From positions 4,820,772 to 4,884,771 of the forward strand of contig CM064552.1 of assembly GCA_032716605.1 (NCBI GenBank): a stretch of DNA of 64,000 nucleotides. Direction: 5' to 3'. Under the pieces are notes generated by a model. That model was not told where the DNA came from, did not search any database, and was given only the letters and a program-made list of their open reading frames with translations. The position numbers were made by a program, and so were the translations under genes. Positions 61,724-64,000 of this stretch are shown here, piece after piece. The DNA is from Paralithodes platypus (taxonomy: Eukaryota > Arthropoda > Malacostraca > Decapoda > Lithodidae). Each line of letters opens with the position of its first letter. Position 1 is the first letter of the stretch.

Positions 61724-64000
61724 GTACCCCCCCCTGGGGGTTAGGGAATAGAATATGCCCCATGTGCCTTCTGCGTGTCGTAAGAGGCGACTAAAGAGGT
61801 TGGGTCGGTGGGCTTGCGACCCCCACCCGGAAAAAATATCGAAGCAAGGAAAAACGAACGAACAGCCTCGGATGCGGACGGAACCAACGTTGACGAACCA
61901 CGACCGACTAAGGACATGCCTTCGGACATTCTGAGAATGGCTACGTGGAATGGTAGTGGCATGAATGATGGCACAAAAGAGAGAGAGGTTCTGGAAGTGT
62001 TAGTGAATGCCAGGCTGGATGTATGTGGAATGACAGAGACCACAATGGAAAGGTTCAGATGTGAGAGAGTGGGAGTGTGGAATGGGTGTGTGTGCTGGAG
62101 TGAGTGAAGGAACAGCGAGAGAAGGTGCATGTTTGTTTGTAAGTAGCAAATGGAAGGAATGTGTAAGAGAGTATGGGTCTGTGGGTTCAAGGATTGTGTG
62201 GGTGAGATGAAAGTAGGAATACAACGTGGGTGATTGTATGCGTGTATGCCCCGACAGAGGATATACGTGAAAGAAAGAAAGAGGGAGTTCTGGATGAATG
62301 TGGAGGCGTGCCTGGAGAAGTTTGACAAGAACGAAAGAATATTTCTGGATTGGGGATATGAATGGTAAGGTGGGTGATAGGAAAGTTGAGGGAGTGGTGG
62401 GAGGGTGGGGGGGTACCATCAGAGGTGAATGGGAATGGTAGTGCACTTGTGGACGTATGTGTGGGGAGGAGGCTGTGGATAGCCAACACCTTCTTCCGAC
62501 ACAGAATGATCCACAGGTACACGTGGGGAAACGGATGTTGACGATGAAGGATAAGACAGTGGTGGAACGAAAGTCATTGATTGAGTATGTATGTGTGGAT
62601 GAACGAATGAAGAAATCTGTGATGGATGCTAGGGTGTATAGGGGTATGGGAGGGGGTCTGTCTGATCATTATGTAGTGGTAGCTAAGGTTTAGGATACAA
62701 AAGAAGTGGGTGAGGAGAGCGGGAGGGAGGCGAGAGGAGGGTGGAGAGGTTGCAGGAGGCGGAAATCAGGGAGGAGTACAGGAGAAGCAGTGGAAGACGA
62801 CTAGGTGGGTTCGACCTGGAAGTTATGGAGGAAGTGGAGGAGCTGTGCAAGGTGTTTAAGGATGAGATCTGTGCAGCAGGTGAGGAGGTGTGTGGAGTGA
62901 GGAGAAGAGGGAGGGGAGTGAAAGGTACAGCATGGTGGACAGAAGAGGTAAGAATAGCTGTGGAAGAAGAAAAGAAAGATATAGAGAGTGGTTGGGTAGT
63001 AGAGGGAATGAAGATTCCGAGAGACAGAACGAGCGAGGTTTTACGTGGAGAGTAAGAGGGTGGTGAAGAGAGTAGTGAAGGAAAGTAAGAGTAAGAAAGT
63101 AGATGAGGAATTTGGAAGGCATCTGAGTGTAAAATGGAGGGAGAGTAAGAAACTGTTCCGGAAAGAAGTCAAGAAAGGTAGGGAAGGTAGCAAGGGAAAC
63201 AGTAAGGGTGTGAAAGATAAGAATGGGAGAATGCTAGCCGAGAAGAGAAGCAAGAGAGAGTCGAAAGATGGAGGGAAGTACTTCAGTGAGTTGCTAAATG
63301 AAAGGAATGAAGAGCCAGCAAACATAGCTGGATATGGTATGGGAGGGAGAAGAAGAGAAGTAGTGGAGGAGGAGGTGGGGATCAGGAGGTCAGAAGTGTG
63401 GCAAGCCATGAAAAGAGTGAAGTTGGGGAAAGCACCAGGAACAGATGGAGTGTGTGGGGAAAATGTTGAGTATGGTGGTGAGATAGTGATTAGAATGGGT
63501 ATGGAAAATGTGCAAACTAGCATGGGAGTAAGGGGTGACGTGCACCCGATGATGGAAGACTGGCATAATAGTCCCCCTATTATAAGGGCAAAGGGGAAGA
63601 GGGTGTGTGGTAACCAACGAGGAATAGTTCTAAGGCGTAGTAGGGAAGGTATACAGTAGGGTAGTGATTGAGAGAGTGAGAGTGAGAACGGAGAAATGGA
63701 TAGGCGACGAGCAGGGAGGTTTTAGGAAGGGAAGGGATGTGTAGATCGATTTTTACCCTGAATTGTGTTGTGGGAGAAGTATCGGGAGAAGAAACAAAAG
63801 GTGTATGTTGCCTTTATGGACTTGGAGAAGGCCTATGACAGAGTGGATAGAGAAGGTTTGTGGAAAGTACTTAGAATATACGGAGTAGAGGGCAAGTTGC
63901 TGAAAGCAGTGAAGAGCATATATGAGGGTGCAAAGGCGGCAAGTACGTGTGGAGCGTGAGCAGAGCGAGTTCTTTGACCTGAAATGGTTGGTTTGAAACA
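61724..64000 (+). mobile_element. RTE-like LINE (family R) with 5' end, runs off the window
   Basis: It starts with ccccccctgggggttaggga and a short leader. Endonuclease pieces follow: LRMATWNGSGMNDGTKEREV and LDVCGMTETTMERF (61935-62050), GDMNGKVGDRKVEGVV (~62355-62400) and GGLSDHYVVVAKV (to 62693). The linker has WWTEEVRIAVEEEKK (62935), KLGKAPGTDGVCGE (63421) and the reverse transcriptase start YVAFMDLEKAYDRVDREGLW (63798). Numerous single-base shifts split the frame, unlike the cleaner 3' copies. This is the only copy here that retains an endonuclease domain. Confidence 0.85.

Overview
This window looks like eukaryotic nuclear DNA from an arthropod, most probably a decapod crustacean. That assignment is an inference. 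It rests on interstitial TTAGG-type (arthropod telomere) repeats, tRNA-derived SINEs, RTE-, CR1- and Jockey/I-like non-LTR retrotransposons, many TIR elements, abundant microsatellites and split exons with GT-AG borders. I see no bacterial operon, CRISPR array, rRNA gene, intact tRNA gene or viral gene.

Host coding sequence is sparse. Two plus-strand exons (5545-5715 and 18451-18699, the second with a stop codon) are compatible in phase and probably belong to the 3' end of one unrecognised gene whose ~12.7-kb intron is packed with mobile elements. Two more plus-strand exons (60207-60391 and 61365-61592) are compatible with each other and belong to a second unrecognised gene. Everything else that looks coding is transposon-derived, and most of it is broken.

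Layout. 1-5.5 kb: an RTE-like LINE fragment split by a Tigger-like MITE, a foldback element, LINE 3' ends and a (CAA)n-tailed SINE. 5.7-12.3 kb: a piggyBac-like MITE containing a Tigger-like element, which contains an almost complete CR1-like LINE (ORF1 plus ORF2), which itself carries three later insertions. 12.5-13.7 kb: a tRNA-SINE whose head is split at a TTAA by two adjacent TTAA elements. 15.2-21.2 kb: two minus-strand Jockey/I-like LINE copies with a MITE and SINEs. 21.4-22.5 kb: a strand-asymmetric CAG/GAA-rich degenerate repeat. 22.8-29 kb: mostly unrecognised sequence with MITEs and SINEs. 29.7-31.2 kb: an RTE-like LINE. 31.9-37 kb: another RTE-like LINE, then hAT-like termini enclosing a decayed Jockey-type LINE that is itself interrupted three times. 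37.4-45 kb: SINE, RTE, Tigger MITE, CR1-like and Jockey/I-like copies. 45.3-56 kb: a distinct zone rich in foldback elements and TTAGG-like tracts, including a deleted PIF/Harbinger element inside a large foldback element. 56.3-64 kb: RTE-like LINEs flanking the second host gene.

The most informative property of the window is that many insertions can be dated relative to one another. Target-site duplications are visible, and uninterrupted paralogues or reading frames in the same window show the site before insertion. The elements also depend on one another: at least one SINE family shares its 3' end with the Jockey/I-like LINE, suggesting it borrows that LINE's machinery.
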